Source of the DNA: Bacillota bacterium | GTDB taxonomy: Bacteria > Bacillota > UBA4882 > UBA10575 | Assembly: GCA_012521315.1 (NCBI GenBank) | Contig: JAAYMP010000135.1 | Span: 1 to 5,047, forward strand | Direction: 5' to 3' | Length of the DNA stretch: 5,047 nt | Shown: piece by piece, positions 1 to 5,047 of the stretch | How the letters are laid out: every line of letters starts with the position of its first letter | Position numbering within the stretch: position 1 is the first letter of the stretch | Position numbers and translations under genes: made by a program | Notes under the pieces: model-generated | Told to the model about the DNA's origin: nothing | Databases searched by the model: none | What the model saw: only the letters and a program-made list of their open reading frames with translations

Positions 1-1
1 C

Positions 2-151
2 CGCCATTTCACCAGCAAAGATGAGCTTTGGGAGGAATTGAAGACTTATATAACCCCGGGAGATGCGGTCTTATTCAAAGGTTCACGGGGGATGGCCATG
101 GAAACATTGGTGGCAAAGGTCATGGCCTGTAATTGGGGGGAAGAAGGATGA
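2..151 (+). CDS. murF: MurF, UDP-MurNAc-tripeptide:D-Ala-D-Ala ligase, C-terminal end (5' end outside window)
   Basis: MurF is the cytoplasmic ATP-dependent ligase that adds D-Ala-D-Ala to UDP-MurNAc-tripeptide, giving the pentapeptide precursor used by MraY. Only the last 49 codons are present. They read through a typical Mur ligase tail: a short helix (SKDELWEELKTYI), then PGDAVLFKGSRGMAMETLV. The GD-x-VL-x-KGSRGM-x-ME signature near the C terminus is characteristic of MurF, and mraY following directly supports the call. The TGA stop at 149-151 overlaps the mraY ATG at 148-150 as ATGA, which suggests translational coupling in one operon. MurE could be considered because it shares the ligase fold, but the KGSRGM tail fits MurF better. 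Nothing can be said about the start or the ATP site, which lie outside the window. Confidence 0.9.
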   Translation, partial: RHFTSKDELWEELKTYITPGDAVLFKGSRGMAMETLVAKVMACNWGEEG

Positions 152-1128
152 GAATTCCTTGGTTCGGACTGGCCCTCGCCGGGACGACGGCCTTTTTTGT
201 TGTGATCCTGTTCGGGCCTGCGGTCATCCGCCTTTTGACCAGACTGAAGTGCGGTCAGACGGTTAGAAGCGATGGACCCACAACCCACCGGGGCAAAAGC
301 GGTACCCCGACCATGGGCGGGTTGCTTATTCTGTTTGGCATCACCGCAGGAACGATTGCCGGACTCGGTGGCAACTGGTCCTACAATCTGCTTTGGACGG
401 GCTTTATCACCCTGGCCTTCGGGGCTTTGGGTTTGCTTGATGACCTTTTAATCATTGTCTTCCACCGGTCTCTGGGCTTAAAAGCCCGTCATAAACTGCT
501 CGGGCAAGTGTTTTTTGCCGGCCTCTTTGGCCTGTATGTGGTGCAGTCGGGCGTGATGGAGACTTTAAAAATTCCCTATTTCAACACCCATCTGGCTTTT
601 ATCAATCCGGTGCTGACTTTTATATTTGTGGTCTTTACCTTAGTCGCCATGTCGAATGCGGTTAACCTTACCGACGGCCTGGACGGCTTGGCGAGCGGGA
701 CCACTTTAATCGCCGGACTGGCCATGGGCCTCTTGGCGCTGGCCCAGGGGGAAGCGGGACTGGGGATCTTTGCTGCGGCTTTAGCCGGTGCCTGTCTCGG
801 TTTTATCTGGTTTAATGCGCCACCGGCCCAGGTTTTTATGGGGGATACGGGTGCTTTGGCCCTTGGCGGGGCGCTGGCCGCGATTGGGATTCTGTCCCGG
901 ACCGCCCTTTTTCTGCCCATTATTGGGGGGGTTTTTGTGGCCGAGAACCTTTCGGTCATTCTCCAAGTCCTCAGTTTCAAAACGCGGGGGAAAAGGGTTT
1001 TGCGGATGGCCCCTTTGCACCATCATTTTGAGTTGGGCGGCTTGGCCGAAAGCAAGGTGGTGGTGCGGTTTTGGGTTGTCAGCATCTTACTGGCATTATT
1101 GGGCTTGGCCGGATATAAAATAGGATAA
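148..1128 (+). CDS. mraY: MraY, phospho-MurNAc-pentapeptide transferase (lipid I synthase)
   Basis: MraY is a multi-pass inner-membrane enzyme that transfers phospho-MurNAc-pentapeptide from UDP to undecaprenyl phosphate, making lipid I. The 326 residues match the usual family length of about 320-360. Family motifs appear in order: SGTPTMGG at 51-58, the LDD pair at 97-99 (Mg-binding aspartates), NLTDGLDGLA at 173-182, FMGDTG at 230-235 with the catalytic-region Asp232, and MAPLHHHFE at 287-295 with the HHH cluster at 291-293. Hydrophobic segments fill the rest, consistent with about ten helices. I chose ATG 148 because it overlaps the murF stop (ATGA) and gives a normal N terminus that enters the first helix at once. 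An in-frame TTG at 133 would add five residues inside murF and lacks a good ribosome site. The G-rich run at 135-140 is the probable Shine-Dalgarno for ATG 148. The next gene is ftsW, not the murD usually found here. Confidence 0.97.
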   Translation: MRIPWFGLALAGTTAFFVVILFGPAVIRLLTRLKCGQTVRSDGPTTHRGKSGTPTMGGLLILFGITAGTIAGLGGNWSYNLLWTGFITLAFGALGLLDDLLIIVFHRSLGLKARHKLLGQVFFAGLFGLYVVQSGVMETLKIPYFNTHLAFINPVLTFIFVVFTLVAMSNAVNLTDGLDGLASGTTLIAGLAMGLLALAQGEAGLGIFAAALAGACLGFIWFNAPPAQVFMGDTGALALGGALAAIGILSRTALFLPIIGGVFVAENLSVILQVLSFKTRGKRVLRMAPLHHHFELGGLAESKVVVRFWVVSILLALLGLAGYKIG

Positions 1129-1155
1129 GTAGGGTAAAATTTGTTCGCTGTTGGC

Positions 1156-1160
1156 GGGAG
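1156..1160 (+). promoter_or_regulatory. ribosome binding site of ftsW
   Basis: GGGAG lies eight bases before ATG 1169, a good spacing. It supports ATG 1169 (followed at once by a second ATG at 1172) over the in-frame TTG at 1151, which lies upstream of this site and would place it inside the gene. Confidence 0.6.
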
Positions 1161-1168
1161 CGGGGTGC

Positions 1169-2278
1169 ATGATGAAAGCTGGAAAACCGGATCTGTTCAT
1201 CTTTTTAGTGGTTTTGTTTTTGTTGGCCCTTGGTTTGGTGATGGTGACCAGCGCCAGTTTCCCCCGGGCCTTAAGCGCGACCGGCGGCGCCGATCCTTTT
1301 ACTTTCGGTAAAAGACAGCTGTTCTTTACCCTTATTTCCCTGGTCTTGATGGTCTTTGTGATTAACTTTGATTACCACCGCTTACGCCGTTTTACGGTTT
1401 TGTTTGCGGTGCTGGCGCCGGTCTTGTTGGTGTTGGTCCTCTTTTTGGGCGACGAAATCAACGGGGCCCGGCGGTGGTTTGACCTTAAGATCTTTAATTT
1501 TAATTTTCAGCCTTCGGAGTTTGCCAAACTGGCGCTCATCTTTGTCTTGGCCCATTATTTAACCGAACTCGGGGAAGAAGTGCGGAACTTTTCAACGGGG
1601 GTTCTAATTCCCCTGGTCTATGTTGGCCTAATCTGTGGATTGGTCATGATGGAACCGGATTTGGGAACCACGATTGTGATTTTTGCCATCTTCTTATCGA
1701 TGCTGTTTGCCGCGGGCGTGCGGATTGCCCATCTTATTCTGGTTGCTTTGTTCGTGGCACCCATCGGCGTGTATTTAATTATCCAAGAACCCTACCGCTT
1801 ACAGCGACTTTTTAGCTTTCTTGACCCAACGCAGGATCCCCAGGGTTCGGGGTGGCAAATTCTCCAATCCTTGATGGCCTTAGGTTCCGGCGGAATCATC
1901 GGGTTAGGGCTGGGCCGGAGCCGGCAGAAGTTTTTCTACCTGCCGGAACCCCATACCGATTATATTTACTCCATTATTGGTGAAGAGTTGGGTCTCGTCG
2001 GGACTATACTGGTTCTGCTCCTCTTTCTTTGCCTGGCGTGGCGGGGCTATAAAATCGCTTTGGCGACCAAGGATCATTATGGGAGTCTTTTAGCGGTCGG
2101 GATCACCTCTTGGCTTGTCCTCCAAGCCCTAATCAATATTGCCGTGGTGACCGCCACGATCCCGGCGACCGGGATTACGCTTCCCCTTTTAAGTTACGGC
2201 GGTTCTTCTTTGGGCATCACCATGCTGGCGATCGGTATTTTATTGAATATCTCCCGTGTTCCGCGCGAAAGTTTGTAG
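1169..2278 (+). CDS. ftsW: FtsW/SpoVE-type SEDS peptidoglycan glycosyltransferase
   Basis: FtsW polymerises lipid II into septal glycan strands together with a class B penicillin-binding protein. The 369-residue product is almost wholly hydrophobic, with about ten predicted membrane helices and a short cytoplasmic N terminus (MMKAGKPD). SEDS signatures seen are NGARRWF at 98-104, QPSEFAKLAL at 114-123, EPDLGTT at 162-168, the long extracellular loop with YLPEPHTDYIYSIIGEELG at 258-276 (Asp264 matches the family's catalytic aspartate), and LSYGGSSL at 341-348 near the end. Location in a mur cluster favours FtsW or its sporulation paralogue SpoVE over RodA; the sequence alone does not separate those two. 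The gene starts 40 bases after mraY, with no promoter or terminator seen between, so it is probably in the same operon. Neither murD upstream nor murG downstream is present, which departs from the common order. Confidence 0.95.
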   Translation: MMKAGKPDLFIFLVVLFLLALGLVMVTSASFPRALSATGGADPFTFGKRQLFFTLISLVLMVFVINFDYHRLRRFTVLFAVLAPVLLVLVLFLGDEINGARRWFDLKIFNFNFQPSEFAKLALIFVLAHYLTELGEEVRNFSTGVLIPLVYVGLICGLVMMEPDLGTTIVIFAIFLSMLFAAGVRIAHLILVALFVAPIGVYLIIQEPYRLQRLFSFLDPTQDPQGSGWQILQSLMALGSGGIIGLGLGRSRQKFFYLPEPHTDYIYSIIGEELGLVGTILVLLLFLCLAWRGYKIALATKDHYGSLLAVGITSWLVLQALINIAVVTATIPATGITLPLLSYGGSSLGITMLAIGILLNISRVPRESL

Positions 2279-2321
2279 CTGTCGCCGGGAGTCGGGGCAA
2301 ACGTGGGACAACCCTGGTCCG

Positions 2322-2351
2322 TTGTCACTAAGATGATGTCATGTGCATAAA
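2322..2351 (+). promoter_or_regulatory. possible sigma-A type promoter for murA
   Basis: TTGTCA at 2322-2327 (5 of 6 to TTGACA) is followed after 18 bases by CATAAA at 2346-2351 (4 of 6 to TATAAT). It lies in the 188-base gap between ftsW and murA and would give a leader of about 100 bases. The leader holds two copies of CCTTTAT (2406-2412 and 2422-2428), but I recognise no riboswitch and no terminator in it. The match is modest and could be chance. A separate promoter for murA would make sense, because this gap is much longer than the upstream junctions. Confidence 0.3.
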
Positions 2352-2453
2352 ATACCTACGCCGGAGCCAAGGGTTAAAAAAGAACTGCCCTGACCGCACA
2401 AACGTCCTTTATTTTGGTCTGCCTTTATCTGTAATCGGTGATTTGGTATGAAC

Positions 2454-2461
2454 GGAGGTGA
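2454..2461 (+). promoter_or_regulatory. ribosome binding site that fixes the murA start
   Basis: GGAGGTGA is a full match to the anti-Shine-Dalgarno. It sits at ideal spacing before GTG 2467. The in-frame GTG at 2458 lies inside this site and so cannot be the start it serves. Confidence 0.8.
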
Positions 2462-2466
2462 CACGG

Positions 2467-3729
2467 GTGGAGCAGTTGCATATTGTCGGTGGGCGGCGGC
2501 TGCGTGGCCAAGTTCGGATCAGTGGCGCCAAAAATGCGGTCCTCAAACTAATGGCGGCTTCTCTTTTGGTTGAAAGCGAGTGTGTGATCCGGAATGTCCC
2601 CCTAATTCAGGACGTTTTAACCATGATCGAGGCTTTGCGCAGTTTAGGGGTGGAGATAACCTGGGAGGAGGAAGCCGTTTTAAGGATCAAACCAAAGAAA
2701 GACTTGAACTATGTTGCCCCCGATGAACTGGTGAAAGAGATGCGCGCCTCCGTTCAGGTGATGGGTCCGCTTTTAACGAAAATTGGCCGGGTCAAACTTT
2801 ATCAGCCGGGAGGCTGCGTGATCGGCCAGCGCCCCATCGACTTGCACCTCAAAGGTTTCCAAGCCCTGGGGGCCAAGGTGGTGGAGGAGCACGGCTATGT
2901 TTATGCCGAAGCCCAAAAACTAAAGGGCATCGATATTCATCTTGATTTCCCCAGTGTTGGGGCGACCGAAAACATAATGGCCGCGGCCATCTTAGCAGAA
3001 GGGACAACAGTGATTAAAAATGCGGCGAAGGAACCGGAGATCATCGAGGAACAGAACTTTTATAACCGTTTAGGGGCCCGGATCCGGGGGGCGGGGACGG
3101 ATACGATCCGCATCGAAGGGGTACCGGCCCTCCGCCCGGTGTCGGTTGATTATACCGTGATTCCAGACCGGATCGAAGCGGGGACCTACATTTTAGCCGC
3201 CGCGATCACGGGGGGAGAGATTACCCTTGTTGACGTGATTCCCGAACATTTCGAGGCACTGACCTCTAAGTTAAGGGAGAGTGGAGTCCAGCTTGAGATT
3301 GATGGCGACACCCTGAAAGTCACCGCGGACCGCCGGTTAAATTCCGTCGACATTACCGTCTTACCCTATCCCGGCTTTCCCACCGATTTACAACCCCAGA
3401 TGACCGCCGTAATGTCGCTGGCTGAGGGAACCAGCCTCATTACGGAGAATGTTTTTGGGGCCCGTTTCCGTTACGTTGATGAATTGGTCCGGATGGGTGC
3501 CAACATCCGCGTGGAGGGGAGAAGTGCGATTGTGAAGGGGGTAAAACGTCTGACCGGCGCCGGGGTGCTCGCGCCCGACCTCCGGGCGGGAGCGGCGCTG
3601 GTGCTGGCCGGATTGGCGGGGGAAGGAAGGACTGTAATTGAAGGGGTTCATTTTATTGACCGGGGGTATGAACGGATCGAGGAGAAATTGTCCGCCTTAG
3701 GAGCGGATATAACCCGTGTTAACCTTTGA
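2467..3729 (+). CDS. murA: MurA, UDP-N-acetylglucosamine 1-carboxyvinyltransferase
   Basis: MurA is the cytoplasmic enzyme that transfers enolpyruvate from PEP to UDP-GlcNAc, the first committed step of peptidoglycan synthesis. The 420 residues fit the family length of about 420. Active-site residues align well with the Escherichia coli numbering, shifted by one or two: Lys22-Asn23 in SGAKNAVL, Arg93, the PGGCVIGQRP loop with catalytic Cys117 and Arg122, Asp307 in GFPTDLQPQ, Arg373 in DLRAGAALV, and Arg399 in FIDRGYER. Because the loop residue is Cys and not Asp, the enzyme is expected to be fosfomycin-sensitive (inference). I took GTG 2467 as start because GGAGGTGA ends five bases before it and the product then begins MEQLHIVGG, a normal MurA N terminus. 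GTG 2458 would add three residues but overlaps the ribosome site. Firmicutes often carry two MurA paralogues, and which one this is cannot be told here. The neighbour downstream is a SPOR-domain protein. Confidence 0.97.
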   Translation: MEQLHIVGGRRLRGQVRISGAKNAVLKLMAASLLVESECVIRNVPLIQDVLTMIEALRSLGVEITWEEEAVLRIKPKKDLNYVAPDELVKEMRASVQVMGPLLTKIGRVKLYQPGGCVIGQRPIDLHLKGFQALGAKVVEEHGYVYAEAQKLKGIDIHLDFPSVGATENIMAAAILAEGTTVIKNAAKEPEIIEEQNFYNRLGARIRGAGTDTIRIEGVPALRPVSVDYTVIPDRIEAGTYILAAAITGGEITLVDVIPEHFEALTSKLRESGVQLEIDGDTLKVTADRRLNSVDITVLPYPGFPTDLQPQMTAVMSLAEGTSLITENVFGARFRYVDELVRMGANIRVEGRSAIVKGVKRLTGAGVLAPDLRAGAALVLAGLAGEGRTVIEGVHFIDRGYERIEEKLSALGADITRVNL

Positions 3730-3760
3730 CCAAATAACCTCCCACAACAATAAGCAAAAA

Positions 3761-3802
3761 ATTTAAGGAATATTTTTCAGGGAAACTCGTAACATTTAAG
3801 GA
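3761..3802 (+). repeat. nine-base direct repeat ATTTAAGGA in the murA-SPOR gap
   Basis: ATTTAAGGA occurs at 3761-3769 and again at 3794-3802, 33 bases apart start to start, in the AT-rich 103-base gap before the SPOR gene. The spacing is close to three helical turns, so a protein-binding site is conceivable, but both copies also resemble Shine-Dalgarno-like AAGGA and chance is likely. I see no convincing -35/-10 pair or terminator in this gap. Confidence 0.35.
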
Positions 3803-3819
3803 GAGAACTATTATTCAGG

Positions 3820-3826
3820 GGGAGGG
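3820..3826 (+). promoter_or_regulatory. ribosome binding site that fixes the TTG start of the SPOR gene
   Basis: A GGGAGGG run with core GGAGG at 3821-3825 lies seven bases before TTG 3833. No in-frame ATG or GTG occurs nearby before the membrane segment, so this site supports initiation at TTG. Confidence 0.7.
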
Positions 3827-3832
3827 CTAAAT

Positions 3833-4315
3833 TTGGAAACCAAAAAATCACTGAAGGCCTTTACTTCAATCTTGACCAAAGTGGCCGGTCTGGTTTTCTT
3901 TGCGTTTCTTGCCATATCTTTGGGGGTAATCTTTGGGACCTTATTTAAAGACTGGGTCAGCGGAGACCCATTGTCCCCGGTGCAAGGCTTAAACGAACCA
4001 TACCAGGAACCGTTGACGATCAAACTTCCCGAACAGCAAAGACCAAGCGACACTAGTAGTAGTCAATTGCACTATGATGATTATTTCCCGGAGCAAAAAG
4101 CGGTCAGCTTTAAGGTTCAGGTTGGTCCCTTCCAGTTAAGGGAAGAGGCCCTTCAGGTAGCAAGCCTTTTGCAGAATGAAGGGTATCCGGTCTTTGTCAG
4201 TAGAGGCCAGCCCTGTTATGTTCAGGTTGGCGCTTTTTCCAATCCGCAGAACGCGAACAATCTCCAAAATGAACTATTAAGTAAAGGTTATGCCGCTTAT
4301 ATTAAAGAAGAATAA
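3833..4315 (+). CDS. single-pass membrane protein with C-terminal SPOR domain
   Basis: SPOR domains bind septal glycan strands stripped of stem peptides, and proteins with this layout usually localise to the division site. The 160-residue product has a short lysine-rich cytoplasmic end (METKKSLKAF), one membrane helix at about residues 14-37, a hydrophilic proline, serine and glutamine-rich linker at about 40-90, and a SPOR domain at about 92-158. The domain shows two similar halves: FKVQVGPF then a helix and YPVFV, and YVQVGAFSNPQNANNLQ then YAAYI. VQVGAFSNPQNANNLQ is a typical SPOR signature. Topology is type II (N inside, SPOR outside) by the positive-inside rule. The start is TTG, backed by a good ribosome site. 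No enzymatic domain is seen, so a scaffold or targeting role is inferred. It sits 103 bases after murA, where ftsQ/divIB is often found, and a terminator follows. It has no resemblance to FtsQ. Confidence 0.88.
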   Translation: METKKSLKAFTSILTKVAGLVFFAFLAISLGVIFGTLFKDWVSGDPLSPVQGLNEPYQEPLTIKLPEQQRPSDTSSSQLHYDDYFPEQKAVSFKVQVGPFQLREEALQVASLLQNEGYPVFVSRGQPCYVQVGAFSNPQNANNLQNELLSKGYAAYIKEE

Positions 4316-4349
4316 ACACATACTGGATTTATCCTGAGCTGCGGTTGGC

Positions 4350-4407
4350 CAGGATTCAAGCTTGTTAAACCTTTTAAAACGGCAATTCTTTTAAGAGCAG
4401 GATTCAA
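4350..4407 (+). repeat. ten-base direct repeat CAGGATTCAA around the terminator
   Basis: CAGGATTCAA occurs at 4350-4359 and 4398-4407, 48 bases apart. The second copy makes up most of the loop of the terminator hairpin. Its meaning is unknown; it may be a trace of a small duplication. Confidence 0.5.
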
Positions 4408-4428
4408 AAAAGAATTGTCGTATTTTTT
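4379..4428 (+). terminator. intrinsic terminator after the SPOR gene
   Basis: Arms at 4379-4392 and 4408-4421 pair over 14 base pairs with one G-T wobble (4382 with 4418). They enclose a 15-base loop and are followed by a run of six T at 4423-4428. The stem is fairly AT-rich at its loop end (four A-T pairs) but long and almost perfect. It begins 63 bases after the SPOR stop codon and probably ends the murA-SPOR transcript. On the - strand the hairpin is followed by TTTT only, so it would work less well in that direction. Confidence 0.8.
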
Positions 4429-4845
4429 GTATGTCTTTTTCCGGGAGAGGATGGTGAAACTGCCGTAAGGAGATGGCTGGATGAAACTGGTCAAGATCCA
4501 AAGGTGCTCAACGCAACCGTTCTGACCGGGGAAGAAGTCGGATTCCCTCCTCGTCACCAAGTTGCCGCTTTTCGAATCTTGTGGTATTTTGTACAATGCC
4601 GGATTAAAAGGTGGTAGTGGACTAAGTTTAACCGCCGGTGGTGACTTAATTGACGGAACCCCGCGTCCTCTTGGCGATCCCAGAGCAACGTCCTTTTGTC
4701 CGATGGAATATTTATCCTCTGTGAACATTTGGAAAAACTTGCCCAGCGGCTATTGGTTTTAGCCGAGGTCCGCCCGCCCGCCATGGGGTGGGCCGGCGAA
4801 AAGGGGGAAAAGCATGACCCTAAAAGAGCTAGTCAAGGTGATTGA
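4429..4845 (+). pseudogene. possible frameshifted or decayed protein-coding remnant, product unknown
   Basis: No intact gene fills this stretch, but parts of the + strand read like protein. From 4447 to about 4600 the frame of base 4447 gives LDETGQDPKVLNATVLTGEE followed by GFPPRHQVAAFRIL, with purines dominating the first codon positions, then meets TAG at 4615-4617. From about 4598 to 4690 the next frame gives GGSGLSLTAGGDLIDGTPRP. From about 4687 the first frame resumes with SDGIFILCEHLEKLAQRLLV and runs to TGA at 4843-4845, across the next start. Two opposite indels would join these into one reading. No standard start codon with a ribosome site opens the first segment. ATG 4431 would join it if one T of the run at 4436-4440 were removed. 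I do not recognise the product. Alternatives are a non-coding leader or chance. Confidence 0.3.
4762..4797 (+). promoter_or_regulatory. GC-rich hairpin just upstream of the DRTGG gene
   Basis: GCCCGCC at 4776-4782 pairs with GGTGGGC at 4787-4793 (seven pairs, one G-T) around the loop ATGG. An outer GCCG at 4762-4765 can pair with CGGC at 4794-4797, leaving a ten-base bulge. No T-run follows on the + strand, so it is not a standard terminator. It ends a few bases before the G-run ribosome site at 4803-4807 and may shape access to it, or it may be incidental to the suspected coding remnant. Confidence 0.4.
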
Positions 4846-5047
4846 GGCCGATGTCGTAACCGGTCACGACCAATTGGAGACCAACTTTGCCGGAGTGTAT
4901 GTTTCCGATTTGTTGAGTGATGTGATCGGCCATGCGCAAGAAGGCCAAGTCTGGCTGACCATTCAAACCCACGTCAATGTCGTCGCCGTTGCTTTACTTC
5001 TGAATTTGGCAGCCATCGTTTTTACGGCGGGGGCTGCGCCCGAGGCG
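4814..5047 (+). CDS. DRTGG-domain protein, N-terminal part (runs off window end)
   Basis: Seventy-eight codons are present with no stop before the window ends. The start ATG 4814 has a GGGGG ribosome site at 4803-4807, six bases upstream. The product opens MTLKELVKVIEADVVTG, then has GVYVSDLLSDVIGHAQEGQV (about residues 27-46), LTIQTHVNVVAVAL and an AAIVFTAGAAPEA strand end. The pattern VSDLLSDV-(about 12)-WLTIQTH-NVVAVA matches small stand-alone DRTGG-domain proteins of anaerobic Firmicutes. In the wider family DRTGG domains accompany CBS domains or phosphotransacetylases and are thought to be ligand-sensing. From general knowledge, small ones often lie near anti-sigma-like ATPase, PHP-domain and iron hydrogenase genes, but none of those is visible here. 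The terminator at 4379-4428 suggests it belongs to a different transcript from the wall genes. The exact ligand and role are unknown. Confidence 0.8.
   Translation, partial: MTLKELVKVIEADVVTGHDQLETNFAGVYVSDLLSDVIGHAQEGQVWLTIQTHVNVVAVALLLNLAAIVFTAGAAPEA

Noticed and set aside
576..980. 134-codon open frame on the - strand inside mraY
   Set aside because: It lies wholly opposite the clearly identified mraY, is rich in Lys, Arg, Ala and Pro, and has no motif. It is an antisense shadow.
3756..3777. AAAAAT/ATTTTT hairpin after murA as a murA terminator
   Set aside because: The stem is only A-T pairs, six long, with no GC core, and would be too weak to terminate.
4481..4525. 14-codon frame MKLVKIQRCSTQPF with a TAAGGAG ribosome site eight bases upstream
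   Set aside because: The spacing is good, but the peptide is very short with no known relative, and the overlapping frame is more protein-like. It could be a leader peptide but nothing supports that.
4592..4597. TACAAT as a -10 box upstream of the DRTGG gene
   Set aside because: It matches the -10 consensus at five of six bases, but no -35 lies at 16-18 bases upstream and there is no extended -10 TG, so it is probably chance.
4640..4700. T-box-like sequence GGAACCCCGCG in the leader of the DRTGG gene
   Set aside because: It does not match the T-box core (GGGTGG-ACCGCG). No specifier stem or terminator/antiterminator pair is seen, and the downstream gene is not an amino acid gene.
4297..4728. 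143-codon open frame on the - strand, overlapping the SPOR gene end
   Set aside because: There is no ribosome site before its ATG at 4728, and the product is rich in proline, serine and lysine with no recognisable domain. It runs through the terminator hairpin. It is codon-aligned with the suspected + strand remnant and reads as its shadow.
4562..4762. 66-codon + strand open frame as a free-standing small gene
   Set aside because: It starts at TTG without a ribosome site. Only its middle (about 4598-4690) looks like protein, which fits better as one segment of the frameshifted remnant.

Overview
The window is chromosomal DNA from a bacterium, most likely a member of the Bacillota of the clostridial or Limnochordia kind. 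The inference rests on three things: the murF-mraY-ftsW-murA gene content, strong GGAGG-type ribosome binding sites used with ATG, GTG and TTG starts, and a small DRTGG-domain protein of a type common in anaerobic Firmicutes. A species cannot be named from the sequence. Every supported gene lies on the + strand, and I see no tRNA, rRNA, CRISPR array or insertion sequence.

Bases 1-2278 are the middle of a division and cell wall (dcw) cluster. They hold the 3' end of murF, then mraY (overlapping murF by ATGA), then ftsW 40 bases later. The layout is unusual because murD is not between mraY and ftsW, and murG, murC and murB are not between ftsW and the next gene. A 188-base gap with a possible promoter separates ftsW from murA (2467-3729). 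Then comes a single-pass membrane protein with a C-terminal SPOR peptidoglycan-binding domain (3833-4315, TTG start), followed by a convincing intrinsic terminator (4379-4428).

Bases 4429-4813 hold no intact gene. The + strand there shows protein-like stretches that switch frame twice and come back to the first frame. This may be a decayed or frameshifted gene. A GC-rich hairpin sits just before the last gene, a DRTGG-domain protein cut off by the window end (4814-5047).

The recognised genes form one pathway. MurA makes the first committed precursor, UDP-GlcNAc-enolpyruvate. MurF completes UDP-MurNAc-pentapeptide, and MraY loads it onto undecaprenyl phosphate as lipid I. FtsW polymerises lipid II at the septum, and the SPOR protein probably binds septal glycan. 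The DRTGG gene lies beyond the terminator and probably belongs to a separate unit. I found no clearly new biological system. The points most worth checking are the reduced dcw gene order, the murA-SPOR pairing and the possible broken gene before the DRTGG gene.
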